Below, piece after piece: positions 24,708-35,200 of a stretch of DNA of 64,000 nucleotides (position 1 is the first letter of the stretch; every line of letters begins with the position of its first letter). This stretch comes from KBS-96 sp963722585. GTDB lineage: Bacteria; Acidobacteriota; Terriglobia; Bryobacterales; Bryobacteraceae. Below the pieces are notes generated by a model. That model made no database searches, was not told where the DNA came from, and saw only the letters and a program-made list of their open reading frames with translations. A program made the position numbers and the translations under genes. The stretch covers positions 1 to 64,000 of the forward strand of contig CAVRNU010000021.1 of assembly GCA_963722585.1 (NCBI GenBank), given 5' to 3'.

Positions 24708-26027
24708 ATGAACCTAACAACCCCACCCAGTGTTCAGAAGTTGCAGAAGGCGTTGCATGACAAAGCGAAGGGATCGCCTGGCTTTCGTTTCTACGCGCTG
24801 TACGACAAGGTGTATCGAAAAGACGTTCTGGCATTTGCCTACGAATGCTGCAAAGCCAATGGCGGGGCGGCAGGAGTAGACGGCCAGACCTTTGAGGGGA
24901 TCGAGGACTACGGCGTAGAGCGGTGGTTGGACGAACTGGCGCAAGAGCTGAAGAGTCGAAGATATCGACCCAGTCCGGTGCGGCGAGTGTATATTCCCAA
25001 ACCGGATGGCAAGCAGCGGCCGTTAGGAGTGCCCACTATCCGGGACCGGACGGTGGAAACGGCAGCAGTTCTCGTACTCGAACCGATTTTCGAGGCGGAT
25101 CTGCAACCGGAACAGTACGCCTATCGGCAGGACCGCAGCGCACTGGACGCCGTCAGGCATGTCCATAAGCTGAGCAATACCGGGCATGGAGAGATTGTAG
25201 ACGCAGATTTAAGCGGCTACTTCGATTCGATTCCGCACGCCGAGCTACTCAAGTCGGTGGCTCGCCGGTCGTTGACGGAGCCATGCTGCATCTGATCAAG
25301 ATGTGGCTCGAAGCTCCGGTTGAGGAAACGGATGAGCGCGGGAATAAGCATCGCAGTACGCGCAATCGGGATGAAGGTCGGGGTACCCCGCAAGGGGCTC
25401 CGATCAGTCCTTTGCTCAGCAATTGGTACATGCGCCGGTTCGTGCTTGGCTGGAAGAAGCCGGGGCACGAGAGGCGTCTGGAAGCGTATATTCAACTATG
25501 CCGATGATCTGGTGATCTGTTGTCGGGGCGGGGCGGAAGAAGCCTTAGCCGCGATGCGGGACATCATGCAGAAGCTGAAGTTGACGGTGAACGAGACCAA
25601 GACGCGGGTCTGCAAGCTGCCGGAAGAGAAGTTCGATTTTCTGGGATATACGTTCGGGCGCTGTTATTCGCCGCAGACAGGGGCCTATCTGGGCACCGTA
25701 CCGTCCAAGAAGCGGGTCATCCGCATCTGTGAAGCGATCAGCAGCGAGACCGGACGGAACCAAACCCAACTGGATCAAGATACGCTGATAGCGAAACTCA
25801 ACCGAATGATGGTGGGGTGGGCGAATTACTTTTGCCTGGGTCCAGTCAGCAAAGCCTATCGGGCAGTCGAGCGACATGCCCGGAGAAGGCTGCGGCAGTG
25901 GCTGTGCGCTAAACACAAAGTGCCCATGCCGGCGACCAAGCAATTTCCGGAAGCCGACTTACATGATGTGCTGGGTTTAGTCCGCCTTACCACGCGGACC
26001 CGCAGCTTCCCGTGGGCGAACTCGTGA
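24708..26027 (+). pseudogene. ltrA: Group II intron reverse transcriptase/maturase, two compensating frameshifts
   Basis: The RT domains are present in order: YIPKPDGKQRPLGVPTIRDR, VDADLSGYFDSIPH, RGTPQGAPISPLLSN, the catalytic NYADDLVICC, then FLGYTFGRC and the maturase (X) domain MMVGWANYFCLGPVSKAYRA. No HNH endonuclease domain follows. The frame breaks twice: near 25267 a base is missing (VARR then VVDGAML in another frame), and near 25495 an extra base restores the original frame just before YADD. Restored length is about 439 residues. ATG 24708 is preferred to the TTG two codons upstream. The intron as read is unlikely to be autonomously mobile unless the indels are sequencing errors. 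Confidence 0.85.
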
Positions 26028-26040
26028 ACCTTTCTCCTGG

Positions 26041-26073
26041 GAGCCGGATGCGTTAAATGCGCACGTCCGGTTC
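26041..26073 (+). ncRNA. Group II intron domain V
   Basis: A 33-base hairpin beginning GAGCCGGATGCG and ending GCACGTCCGGTTC, with the catalytic AGC near its 5' side and a UUAA-type loop. It starts 14 bases after the RT stop codon, the usual place. It is the catalytic core that binds metal ions during splicing. Confidence 0.85.
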
Positions 26074-26183
26074 GATGAGCGGGGTGTGGAAACGGAGCAC
26101 GATGAGGCTAGTGAGGCACCGACAGACGAAAGCGTCGGCAACAGATAGGCTTCATCTAAACCACCGCGTCACACCTCGACTCC

Positions 26184-26253
26184 ACAAAAACACTCCCCGA
26201 TGGTCGCGGTTCAGAACCGCGCGCCCCAGCAAGTGGCCCACTGACGAACTTCG
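26184..26253 (+). repeat. Right part of the palindromic repeat interrupted by the intron
   Basis: It shares GGTCGCGGTTCAGAA and AACCGCGCGC with the copy at 39152-39260 and ends in TGACGAACTTCG (26242-26253), the complement of the left end at 24193. Without the intron the copy would be about 81 bp; the other copy has an extra ~28 bp in the middle. Confidence 0.65.
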
Positions 26254-26270
26254 TGTAGAGTCCCGCGCCT

Positions 26271-26993
26271 TCACCACCCAGCCTGGCGCATGCGTTCGAG
26301 AATGATGGCTGCGTAAGCGCCCATGTTTGCCGGATGGCGGCGGCGCGGAGCTGGAAGAATGGCTGCCAGACGAGCGCCCTCATCGCGGTCAATGCGTGAT
26401 GCAGGAAGATGATACCAGTAGGAAGCGGCAGCTTCGGCGCCATACACGCCGGGACCCCACTCGACAATGTTGAGGTATAGCTCGAGTACCCTGCGTTTGC
26501 CCAATATCACTTCCGCCAATGGGACCAAGGACGCTTCGATGATTTTCCGCACGAACGATCTTGAAGTAGTCAGGAAGAGATTCTTGACGAGCTGTTGATC
26601 GATGGTCGACGCGCCGCGGAGGCGCTTGCCTTCCGCGTCTTCCGCGGCGGCAAGCTGCACCTGCTTCCAATCGAATCCGTGGTGATTGTAGAAGCGGGCG
26701 TCTTCAGCCGAAATGACAGCGTGCTGAAAGGCGGGGGAGATGCGGTTGAGCGGTACGAAACTGCAGCGCTTCTGGTAGGGCGCATCCTGAAACCAAGATT
26801 GAAGCCGGCGCTCCACTTGCACTGACGTCGTAGGAGGATCGATCCACCGAAGCAGCACGAAGCTGAAGATAGCGGCACCGTAGAAGCAGAGCACGATGCC
26901 GGCGATCGCGAAGATGAGACGACGCCCCCAACTCGCGCGGCGTCTGGCTCGCTTGGCCCGGGCGGCCGGTCTTCTAGTCGTCGAGGAAGCCAA
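26271..26993 (-). CDS. mtgA: Monofunctional biosynthetic peptidoglycan transglycosylase
   Basis: A 240-residue GT51-family enzyme. It has a basic cytoplasmic N-terminus and one membrane segment (~26-48), then the GT51 domain: catalytic Glu97 in SAEDARFYNHHGFD, then RGASTIDQQLVKNLFL, and VLELYLNIVEWGPGVYGAEA. It polymerises lipid II glycan strands on the outer face of the cytoplasmic membrane. The start is TTG 26993, because a TAG lies two codons upstream in frame and no ATG occurs before the membrane segment. Its end lies 17 bp from the palindromic repeat. Confidence 0.94.
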   Translation of the reverse strand: MASSTTRRPAARAKRARRRASWGRRLIFAIAGIVLCFYGAAIFSFVLLRWIDPPTTSVQVERRLQSWFQDAPYQKRCSFVPLNRISPAFQHAVISAEDARFYNHHGFDWKQVQLAAAEDAEGKRLRGASTIDQQLVKNLFLTTSRSFVRKIIEASLVPLAEVILGKRRVLELYLNIVEWGPGVYGAEAAASYWYHLPASRIDRDEGARLAAILPAPRRRHPANMGAYAAIILERMRQAGW

Positions 26994-27029
26994 GCACTAA
27001 CATACGATGGCCTCGTTCGAACGCCGTAG

Positions 27030-27440
27030 TCATTTCCCGCCACGAGCGGGAACTAAGTAGAGGGTAACCTTCTCGATGGCGCGGGAACTGAAGCGGCTGA
27101 CATCGTAAGTCTTGCTCCAATACCCATTCTTAGTAGCTCGAACAGTGTAGTCTTTGTCCTGACTCAGGCCATCGAATTTGAAATGGCCATCGTGATCGGT
27201 ACGCCGGGACATAACCTGCAGAGTTGAGCGGTCTTCCAGTTCAACCGCGGCATCCGCAGCCGGTTCGCCGCCCTTGTAAAAAACAGTCCCGACAACGTCT
27301 CGCTCCGCACACAGACCGGGAGCTACGGCGAGTAACAAAAGGCAAACGCTTGTGGCCACTGATGTCTTTAGCAATTGATGCAACAACCGATATGGATATA
27401 GAGTGCCTTCACGAGTAGATCGTCTCCCCCCTAATGGCAC
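27030..27440 (-). CDS. Small secreted carboxypeptidase-regulatory/Cna-B-like protein
   Basis: A 136-residue protein. A signal sequence (TSVATSVCLLLLAVAPGLCA) is followed by one beta-sandwich domain: GTVFYKGGEPAADAAVELED, TDHDGHFKFDGL, YTVRATKNGYW. This matches the carboxypeptidase D regulatory-like fold that is also found at the N-terminus of the Oar-type receptors in this window. Function is unknown. The GTG at 27440 gives a long N-region before the signal, so a start further inside is possible. Confidence 0.7.
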   Translation of the reverse strand: MPLGGRRSTREGTLYPYRLLHQLLKTSVATSVCLLLLAVAPGLCAERDVVGTVFYKGGEPAADAAVELEDRSTLQVMSRRTDHDGHFKFDGLSQDKDYTVRATKNGYWSKTYDVSRFSSRAIEKVTLYLVPARGGK

Positions 27441-27455
27441 ACCAGCCGTCGAGCG

Positions 27456-28412
27456 TCACGCCCCGGCGGCATTTGCAAGCTTGGAACCTGGGCGATCTAA
27501 GCTGCTGTCTTTAAGATGCTCGAGGCGGCGCTTCGAGTTCACCCAAATGAACTCAGCGCCGTAATAGAAGATTTGGGCCGAATAGTACACCCAAACCACG
27601 ACGGCGACCACGGAGCCCGCCGCGCCATACGCCGAGCCGACGCTGGCCACGCCAAGATACACGCCAAGCAGCATTTTTCCCAATGTGAACAGGATTGCGG
27701 TAAAAAGCGCTCCGTTCCAGGCTTCCGCCCAGTCGACGTGGGCGTGCGGAACGTACTTGAATATCAAGGCGAACAAGAACGCAATCATGTAGATGGCAGC
27801 CACAAAGTTTACAGCCAGTAGAACGGTGCCTGGGACCGGTATGATCTGGCTGAAATACCGTAGCAGAGCGGCGAGCGTGGTGCTCAGGATAAGAGAGACC
27901 AAGAGCAGAAATCCGATGGCAAGAACCATGCCGAAGGCAAACAACCTGCTGGTGGCCAATCCCTTTAAACCGCTCCCGCCTCCTGGGCAGCATTCCCAGA
28001 CCGTGTCGAGCCCATCGCGAAGCTCCGAGAAAACGCCGGACGCGCCGAACAGCAGCGTAAGGATGCCGATAAACCCGGCAGTAAAGCCCGACGAAGAATG
28101 ATGAGCATCGCGCAGGAGAGTGTAGACTGTGGTGGATCCCTGCGGGCCGACAAGCTGCCGGACTTGCTGGAGTATCCAGGATTGAGCTTCCTGGCGCCCA
28201 AAGACGAGAGCCACGATGGCCACAACAAAGAGGAGAAGGGGAGCAAGCGAGAGGAGAGAATAAAACGCCAGCGCCGCTCCTAGCCGGGATGCGCGGTGAT
28301 CGACCCAGTGAGTGAACGCCTCTTTACATACGTCGAACGAGATTCGGGGAATCAATACTCCGCCCCCCTTTCCCATACCAGTTAGATACGCGCGGCGAGA
28401 AAAACCTTTCAT
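27456..28412 (-). CDS. YihY/BrkB-family inner membrane protein
   Basis: About 318 residues from ATG 28412 (MKGFSRRAYLTGMGKGGG); ATG 28376 is an alternative. The frame is open to 28745, but that extension crosses the divergent Omp85 gene and has no membrane or domain features. The family signature HRASRLGAALAFYSLLSLAP is followed by about six membrane segments, including FGASGVFSELRDGLDTVW and SAYGAAGSVVAVVVWVYYSA, and the polar tail AEFIWVNSKRRLEHLK. Despite the old 'ribonuclease BN' label, the family is a multi-pass membrane protein of unclear, possibly transport-like, function. Confidence 0.9.
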   Translation of the reverse strand: MKGFSRRAYLTGMGKGGGVLIPRISFDVCKEAFTHWVDHRASRLGAALAFYSLLSLAPLLLFVVAIVALVFGRQEAQSWILQQVRQLVGPQGSTTVYTLLRDAHHSSSGFTAGFIGILTLLFGASGVFSELRDGLDTVWECCPGGGSGLKGLATSRLFAFGMVLAIGFLLLVSLILSTTLAALLRYFSQIIPVPGTVLLAVNFVAAIYMIAFLFALIFKYVPHAHVDWAEAWNGALFTAILFTLGKMLLGVYLGVASVGSAYGAAGSVVAVVVWVYYSAQIFYYGAEFIWVNSKRRLEHLKDSSLDRPGSKLANAAGA

Positions 28413-28630
28413 CCGGTTTACGGGCAAAGCGAGACGAGGCGGACTTGCCTCCGTAACCGTTAACCAGTGCAGCGCGTCCACGAGACGGCAGGCCAGTTGG
28501 CTACTATCAACCTTATGACGTTTCAAGCACAGCCCGGACAGGCGCCGAATTTCGTACGAAGCGCCGAAGACGAGACTGGCCCCCGATGTGGCGAAGCTCG
28601 GACCGGGTACTCGGTGAGATAGAGACCAAG

Positions 28631-31624
28631 ATGCGACGGCTCGCGATCGCGCTGTTGGTAATTGCTTCCTTCCGCGATGGAAGGGCTGAATCGACTGACT
28701 CGTTCTTTGGAAAACGCGTGGCGAGAGTCGAATATTCGCCTTCAAAGCAGCCGATTGACGAGGTGGATCTCAAAGCAGACCAATTAGTGAAAGCGGGCGC
28801 CATTCTGCGGGCTAGCGATGTTGCCCAGTCCATTGACCGCTTATTTGCGAGCGGCTACTATCTGGACATTCAAGTGGACGCGGAGATGTCGGGAGACGAC
28901 GTTGTGGTGCGATTCATCACGAAGTCGGCAATCTTCGTAGGGCACGTCGATATCACGGGAAAGATCAAGAGCCCTCCCAATCGCGGACAAATCTATAGCG
29001 CACTGCAGATGACGGCGGGACGTCCCTTCCAGGAACAGATGCTCAGCAACGCGGAAACCAATATTGCCAAACTGCTTCGGGACAACGGGCTATTCGAAGG
29101 GACGATAAAGATCAGCCATTCCCTCGACATTGACACCGAGCAGGTTAACGTAACCATAGGGGTGGATTCAGGGAGACGAGCCAAATACCAGACGCCGATC
29201 ATTCATGGCGACGCGCGGCTACCCTTACAAACAATCATTCGGGCAACCGGGTGGAGGCTGCGCTTCATTAAACGATGGCGGCAGATGACGGCGTCGCTAA
29301 CGCAGAACGGCGTCGCGGGCATTCAAAAAAAATACCAGCAACAGGACCGGCTTACTGCGAGCGTAAGCATAGATTCGCTCGATTACGATCCGGGCGTTCG
29401 CCGTGTGACCCCAACGCTCACGCTCCAGGCCGGACCAAAAGTCAAGATTGAGGCGCTGGAAGCAAAGGTGTCAAAAAGCCGCTTGAGACGGTATGTTCCG
29501 GTCTACCAGGAAGGTAGCGTAGACCGCGATCTATTGACCGAGGGGGCGCGCAATCTGCGCGATTATTTCCAAGCGAAGGGCTACCCGGACGTAGATGTGA
29601 CTTTTCGCGAACGCCCTGCCGGCCCCGACCAGGACGTGATCGAGTATTTTATCGCGAAAGGCCAAAAAAAGAAGCTGGTCCATCTTGCGTTCGAGGGCAA
29701 CAAGTATTTCCGCGATGAGACGCTGATTGAACGAATGTTTCTGCGCCCGAGCTCCCTCGAGTTTTGGCATGGGCGCTACAGCGAGGGCTTCCGATCGAAA
29801 GACGAGGACGCGATCACAAATCTGTACAAGGCAAACGGGTTCAGAGACGTGAAAGTGACGTCCTTTGTAACGAACAATTATCGCGGCAAGCTGAATCATA
29901 TTGCAGTTACCTTTCGCATTGTGGAGGGCCCGCAATGGACCGTGGCAAACCTGGATCTGGAAGGAGTGCACCGCATTAGCGCCGAGTCTTTGCGGAGCAG
30001 AATGAGCATGGGCGCCGGCCAGCCTTACAGCGACCTGAATATTGCGGCCGATCGGAATGCAATTCTGACGTTCTATTCAGTCGCGGGTTTTTCGAAGACG
30101 GCTTTTCAATATTCGGTTACGCCTGCGAAGCAGCCTCACGAAGTACTCATCACTTATTCGATCAACGAGGGGCCGCAAGAATTCGTGCGCGACGTGCTGC
30201 TGATGGGCCTTGAGAGAACGCGAAGGGATGTTGTGGCGAAGCGGATTTCGATTAAGCCAGGCGATCCGCTATCGCAGGCCACGCTCAGCGAAGGCCAACG
30301 GCGGCTATACAACCTCGGAATTTTTTCGCGAATCGACGCCGGTATCCAAGACCCGGACGGAGACGCGATTCAGAAGTACGTTTTCTACGATTTCGACGAA
30401 GCCAATCGATACAACATGAATATTGGTTTTGGCGCTGACATCGCGCGCTTCGGCCCGACCTCACAGAATTTCAGTGCTCCGTCTGGAAGCACAGGATTCA
30501 GCCCGAGGGTCTCTTATGACATCAGCCGGATCAACTTCATGGGAACCGATCACACGGTCTCCCTGAAAACATTGTTGTCGAATCTGGAGCAGAGAGCAGC
30601 CTTAAGCTACCTCGATCCTAATTTCTTCGGCGTGGATGGCCAGACGTTTACGGTGACGGGACTTTACGATAACGCGCGGAACGTCCAAACCTTCTCATCG
30701 CAGCGCGAAGAAGCTTCTGTCGAGCTCGCGCGGCGTCTGTCAAAGCCGAGCAGAATATCGTTCCAATTTGCATACCGCCGGGTCACCACAGGCAATGTAG
30801 TGATCCCGTCTCTTCTTATCTCCCAGCTTCTCCAACCCGTTCGCCTTGGAATTTTCACCGTGAATTATTCCCAAGACCGCAGAGATGACCCAGCGGACGC
30901 GCATCGAGGAATTTACAACACGCTCAGTGTAGGTATCTCGTCCAGCTATCTTGGTTCACAGCGTAGCTTTTTGAAGGCGCTCGGGCGTAATGCAACCTAT
31001 ACAAGGATCGGCAGCAAATTCGTGTTCGCCAGGCAGACGACGTTTGGCGTTATCGTCCCATTCGATTATCCACCGGGATTGGGACCGATCAATGCCATTC
31101 CTCTTCCAGAGCGCTTCATAGGCGGCGGCAGCACGACCGATCGCGGCTTTCCGGAGAACCAGGCGGGCCCTCGCGATATTGGCGTCGAAGGCACGAACGG
31201 CGAAACCGGTCAGGCAACAGGATTTCCACTTGGCGGTAACGCAGTCTTCTTTAATAATTTCGAACTTCGCTTTCCTTTGATAGGTCAAAACATCGGCGGA
31301 GTGCTATTCGAGGATGCGGGAAACATTTACCAGACTTTGAATGACGTCTCGTTCCGGTATCACCAACGGAATCTTGAGGATTTCAACTATATGGTGCAGG
31401 CGGCCGGATTCGGGATTCGCTACAAAACGCCCGTGGGGCCGATACGGTTGGATCTTGCGTATTCGTTGAATCCGCCAAATTTCAATGGCTTCAAAGGCAC
31501 CTACAATCAACTCCTGCAGTGCAACCCCAATGTGCCTCCGAGCCAGCTGCCGCCCTTTTGCACGCCGGTCGAGCAATCGACCGGGCATTTTCAGTTTTTT
31601 TTCTCGATAGGGCAGACCTTTTGA
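28631..31624 (+). CDS. Omp85-family outer membrane assembly protein (BamA/TamA-like)
   Basis: About 997 residues from ATG 28631, which opens a signal peptide (MRRLAIALLVIASFRDGRA); the frame is open to 28586 without features. The first ~590 residues are repeated POTRA-like beta-alpha-alpha-beta-beta units (for example VHLAFEGNKYFRDETLIERM, LDLEGVHRISAESLRSRMSM, EFVRDVLLMGLERTRRDVVA), room for six or seven. The barrel starts near NRYNMNIGFGADIARFG, contains the Omp85 loop-6 region (IGGGSTTDRGF) and ends QFFFSIGQTF with a terminal Phe. TGA overlaps the ATG of the next gene (TGATG). Pairing with tamB suggests a TamA role, but the POTRA number is more BamA-like. Confidence 0.9.
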   Translation: MRRLAIALLVIASFRDGRAESTDSFFGKRVARVEYSPSKQPIDEVDLKADQLVKAGAILRASDVAQSIDRLFASGYYLDIQVDAEMSGDDVVVRFITKSAIFVGHVDITGKIKSPPNRGQIYSALQMTAGRPFQEQMLSNAETNIAKLLRDNGLFEGTIKISHSLDIDTEQVNVTIGVDSGRRAKYQTPIIHGDARLPLQTIIRATGWRLRFIKRWRQMTASLTQNGVAGIQKKYQQQDRLTASVSIDSLDYDPGVRRVTPTLTLQAGPKVKIEALEAKVSKSRLRRYVPVYQEGSVDRDLLTEGARNLRDYFQAKGYPDVDVTFRERPAGPDQDVIEYFIAKGQKKKLVHLAFEGNKYFRDETLIERMFLRPSSLEFWHGRYSEGFRSKDEDAITNLYKANGFRDVKVTSFVTNNYRGKLNHIAVTFRIVEGPQWTVANLDLEGVHRISAESLRSRMSMGAGQPYSDLNIAADRNAILTFYSVAGFSKTAFQYSVTPAKQPHEVLITYSINEGPQEFVRDVLLMGLERTRRDVVAKRISIKPGDPLSQATLSEGQRRLYNLGIFSRIDAGIQDPDGDAIQKYVFYDFDEANRYNMNIGFGADIARFGPTSQNFSAPSGSTGFSPRVSYDISRINFMGTDHTVSLKTLLSNLEQRAALSYLDPNFFGVDGQTFTVTGLYDNARNVQTFSSQREEASVELARRLSKPSRISFQFAYRRVTTGNVVIPSLLISQLLQPVRLGIFTVNYSQDRRDDPADAHRGIYNTLSVGISSSYLGSQRSFLKALGRNATYTRIGSKFVFARQTTFGVIVPFDYPPGLGPINAIPLPERFIGGGSTTDRGFPENQAGPRDIGVEGTNGETGQATGFPLGGNAVFFNNFELRFPLIGQNIGGVLFEDAGNIYQTLNDVSFRYHQRNLEDFNYMVQAAGFGIRYKTPVGPIRLDLAYSLNPPNFNGFKGTYNQLLQCNPNVPPSQLPPFCTPVEQSTGHFQFFFSIGQTF

Positions 31625-32271
31625 TGCGTTTTGGCAGGTCCGCTTGGGTACTTATGATTTCATCTCTCGCGGCGCCGGGGGTGATTATTGACCGGATCGC
31701 GATTGTGGCTGGCAACGCGATTATCAAAGACAGCGATATAGAACGGGATATCAGAGTGGTCAGCTTCTTAAATCGCGAAAAGCTAAGCTTCGACATCTCT
31801 ACCCGCCGAGCGGCAGCCAACAGGCTGATCGATCAGTCGCTGATCCAGCGGGAGATCGACGTCGGGGAGTACCAGGTTCCACCCGAGTCGGACGCCGACA
31901 AGCTTTTGCGGGATACGGAGAAGGACCGCGCCCCATCTCCGCAAGTGTTTTCGCGCTTGCTGGCGGGGTACGGTCTTTCAGTAGAACAACTGCGCGGATA
32001 TCTCTATTGGCAGTTGACCGTATTGCGATTCATCGACCAGCGTTTTCGTCCTGCGGTTCTGGTGACGGACGATGACGTTCAAAACTACTATCGGGAACAC
32101 TCCACTGAGTTCTCGAAAACACGCAGCGGCCAACCCGAGAGCCTGGACGACGCTCGGGGTGAAATCCGCGAGACCATCACAAACGAAAGGATCAATCAGC
32201 AATTCGATGGGTGGATCCGTTCGCGGCGCAGGTCCACCAACATTCAGTTCCTCGAGGAGTCGCTCAAGTGA
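31624..32271 (+). CDS. SurA N-domain-like periplasmic chaperone without a parvulin domain
   Basis: A 215-residue protein whose ATG overlaps the Omp85 stop. A signal-like N-terminus (MRFGRSAWVLMISSLAAPGV) leads into IIDRIAIVAGNAIIKDSDIE, the SurA/PpiD N-terminal signature, then the helical region with RRAAANRLIDQSLIQREID and VTDDDVQNYYREHSTEFSK. The region after this holds the second chaperone helix but no rotamase fold, so it is a chaperone-only version. It is probably a partner for outer-membrane clients of the adjacent Omp85/TamB pair. Its TGA overlaps the GTG of tamB. Confidence 0.8.
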   Translation: MRFGRSAWVLMISSLAAPGVIIDRIAIVAGNAIIKDSDIERDIRVVSFLNREKLSFDISTRRAAANRLIDQSLIQREIDVGEYQVPPESDADKLLRDTEKDRAPSPQVFSRLLAGYGLSVEQLRGYLYWQLTVLRFIDQRFRPAVLVTDDDVQNYYREHSTEFSKTRSGQPESLDDARGEIRETITNERINQQFDGWIRSRRRSTNIQFLEESLK

Positions 32272-35200
32272 CGAAGCGGTCGCGGGTTCTCGTCACAGTT
32301 GCCGCATCACTTGGCGTTTTGCTGGTTGCCATCCTGATCGCTGCTTTGATTATTGTTCAGACCGCATGGTTCCAGAATTTCGTTCGCGAAAAGATTGTTT
32401 CGACCACGGAAGAAGCGACAGGTGGGAAAGTCGATATCGGGTCTTTTTCGTTAAGCCTGTCGCATCTGCGCGTGAGAATCACGAATTTCGTGCTGCACGG
32501 CACCGAACCGGCAGGAAGCGCCCCTCTTCTACGAGTTGAGTCGCTCGATCTCGAGCTGAAACTTTTGTCCGGTCTCAAGGACATAATCGATCTGCAATAT
32601 CTGGGGATTACACGGCCCGAAGCAAATGTCTTGGTCTTTGCTGACGGAAAGACGAACATTCCCACGCCGAAACCCACAACGAAGCCGAGCAGCAAATCCG
32701 GCTTACAAACGATTGTTGAACTGGCGGTGAAGCGGTTTGAATTGACAAACGGCGCGCTCCACTATCTGTCGCAAAGCATCCCGCTGGATGTGCGGGGCGA
32801 GAACCTCAGAGTTGGGCTCCTATACGATACGCGGTCTCCGGCATATGAAGGCAGCTTGCAGTTGGATCCGATTGTTGCAAGATCGGGTAACCGCGCGCCG
32901 CTGATCGCGCATCTCAATCTGCCCGTGCGAATGGAGCAGGATGCCGTCCGGATTCAGAATGCACGGCTTTCTACCGCTAATTCAACCATCGATTTTTCAG
33001 GGAGCCTGGCTCACATGGCCGCGCCGGTTGTCGACGCGAAACTGGCAGCGCATGTCTCCATTGATGAAGTCTGGAGCGTCATAGGCGCCGCGGGACAACA
33101 GCCGGAAAAGGGAGCGCCGCGCGCTGCCGATATCGACGTTGCAATGAATATGGATGAGCAGCGGATCGATGTGGAGACCCTCCGTTTAAGCCTGGGTGGC
33201 AGCAACTTCCAAGCATCCGGCCCGCTAAAAGATCCTTCCGGCCGGCGCGCGCTCGCGTTTAAGTGCAGCCTCCTGCTGGATGAGCTTTCAAAACTTGCGA
33301 ATGTAAGTGCAGAGCCGAAAGGAACAGTCTCGATGAGCGGGAACGCGCGGCTTTCGGGTAACTCGCAATATCTGGTTACGGGCGATATTCAAGGCCGGAA
33401 TATTACGGCACGGAACGGCGCGAAGGAATTAGGTCCGGTCTCGCTTGATACGCCATTCAGGATCGATCCGCAACAGATCGAGCTGGCTGGCCTGAAGCTC
33501 GACGCATTCGGCGGAGAGTTGCGAGCAAAAGCCGATCTGAAGCAGACGAGGTTGCTCGCATTGAACGGGCAGTTGAGTGGGTTCGACATACAGAGGCTGA
33601 GCCACGATCTGGGCGCGAAGCCGGTCGGCTACGACGCCGTAATTTCAGGAACGGTAGCGGCAGAAGGCGATTTGAAAGCTAAGGGCACGACAGGCTATAC
33701 GGCCGAATTACAACTCAACATTGACGGAGGCCATCGAGGAGTTCCAATCAACGGGTGGATCACCGCCAGTTATTCGGGCAAAACGGACGCTATATCTCTT
33801 GGCAATTCGTACGCAGCTCTTCCGCACACCAGGCTTGATTTGATGGGAGCGCTGGGAGATCACCTGACGGTGAAACTTGTTTCCCGAAATCTCAACGACT
33901 TCTTGCCCGCGCTTAACGCCGCTTCCTCACAGCCCTCACAGACAATGCCAATCGTACTCGAAGGCGGAACGGCGCAGGTGAACGCCAATATCGACGGCCC
34001 TCTGCGCTCGCCTACCATCGACGGCAACTTGCAAGTCACCAAGTTTGCGGCTTCGCAGCGCAAATTCGACCGGCTTTACACGGACCTGCATGCCTCCGCT
34101 TCAGGAGCGAGTATCGCAAAGGGGGTGTTACAAAATCCGAAACTGCAGGCGCATTTCGATGGAGGCATTGGCTTACATCAGTGGAGTACCTCTCCTCAAT
34201 CGCCGGTAACGGCAAACGCCTCGATCAACAACGCCGGTTTGGAAGATGTGATGGCGCTGGCAGGCGAACCATCAGGGCAATTTGCCGGAACCTTGAACGC
34301 TTCGGCGAAGATCGGCGGAACGATGAGCAATCCATCGGGCGGTGCGAGCGTCGACATTGCAAATGGCGCGGCTTATGGCGAGCCATTTCAGCACGCTGCG
34401 GCGCAACTGAGTTTTGCCGACCAGCTCGTTAAGCTTCAACCGGTAGAAATTACGGCGGGTACCGGACAGTTGACAGCGTCGGCCACGTACGTTCACCCGC
34501 GCGACAGTTTGGCAACGGGACGCATTCAGCTTAACGTCGGAACAAACACAATTTCGGTTTCACAATTCAAAACCCTCGAAGCGCGCCGGCCTGGTTTTTC
34601 GGGCACCGCGCAGCTGACCGCGGATCTTACGGCGGACCTTGTGAAGGAGGGTCAATCGTCTGCGGTCGATGTTCGCGCAATGACAGCGAATTTTTCAGCT
34701 ACACAGCTGAAGGACAAAGCCAACTCCTACGGCGACGTGACCGCGTCGGCTCATACCGCAAACAACTCCGTTATTTTTGAGCTGAACTCGAATGTTGCGG
34801 GCGGCTCGACAACCCTGAATGGGACGACGCAGCTTGCCGACGGATATCCGACGAAGCTGAACGCATCCATCGATTCCCTGCAAGTGGAAAAAGCATTGCT
34901 CCTCGCCGGACAAAATTCTCTCCCGGTGCAGGGCGTCCTCACGGCACAGGCGCATTTGGAGGGTACCGTGAAGAATCCATCTGGAAATCTCAGCCTCGAA
35001 CTGACGAAAGCAGCTGCCTATGGAGAACCAATTACCGAGCTAAAGGGCGAGATGAGCTACGCAGCCGACAGTGTTCAAATTCCTCAATTCCGGCTCGCCA
35101 CACCAGCAGGTTCCATTCAACTGAACGGCAAGCTGAATCATGCTGCGAACAACTTCAATCAAGGCACAGTGCATTTGCACATCGATAGCAGTCCGATTGA

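Larger units (their letters stand above)
24204..26183 (+). mobile_element. Group II intron inserted after frr
   Basis: The 5' end is GTGCGCC at 24204, matching the GUGYG consensus and forming a hairpin (GCGCC-GTGAAAA-GGCGC). About 500 bp of structured, gene-free sequence (domains I-IV; for example GCGGG...CCCGC near 24232-24251) precedes the RT ORF. Domain V lies at 26041-26073 and further hairpins of domain VI or a 3' extension at about 26083-26175. The 3' end is not fixed by consensus: a terminal AC would be at 26180, while continuity of the interrupted repeat suggests 26183. The intron lies on the same strand as frr, outside any gene. Confidence 0.8.

Noticed and set aside
28413..28745. 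N-terminal extension of the YihY/BrkB protein
   Set aside because: It crosses the divergent Omp85 start and contains no family sequence; the conserved part begins after ATG 28412.
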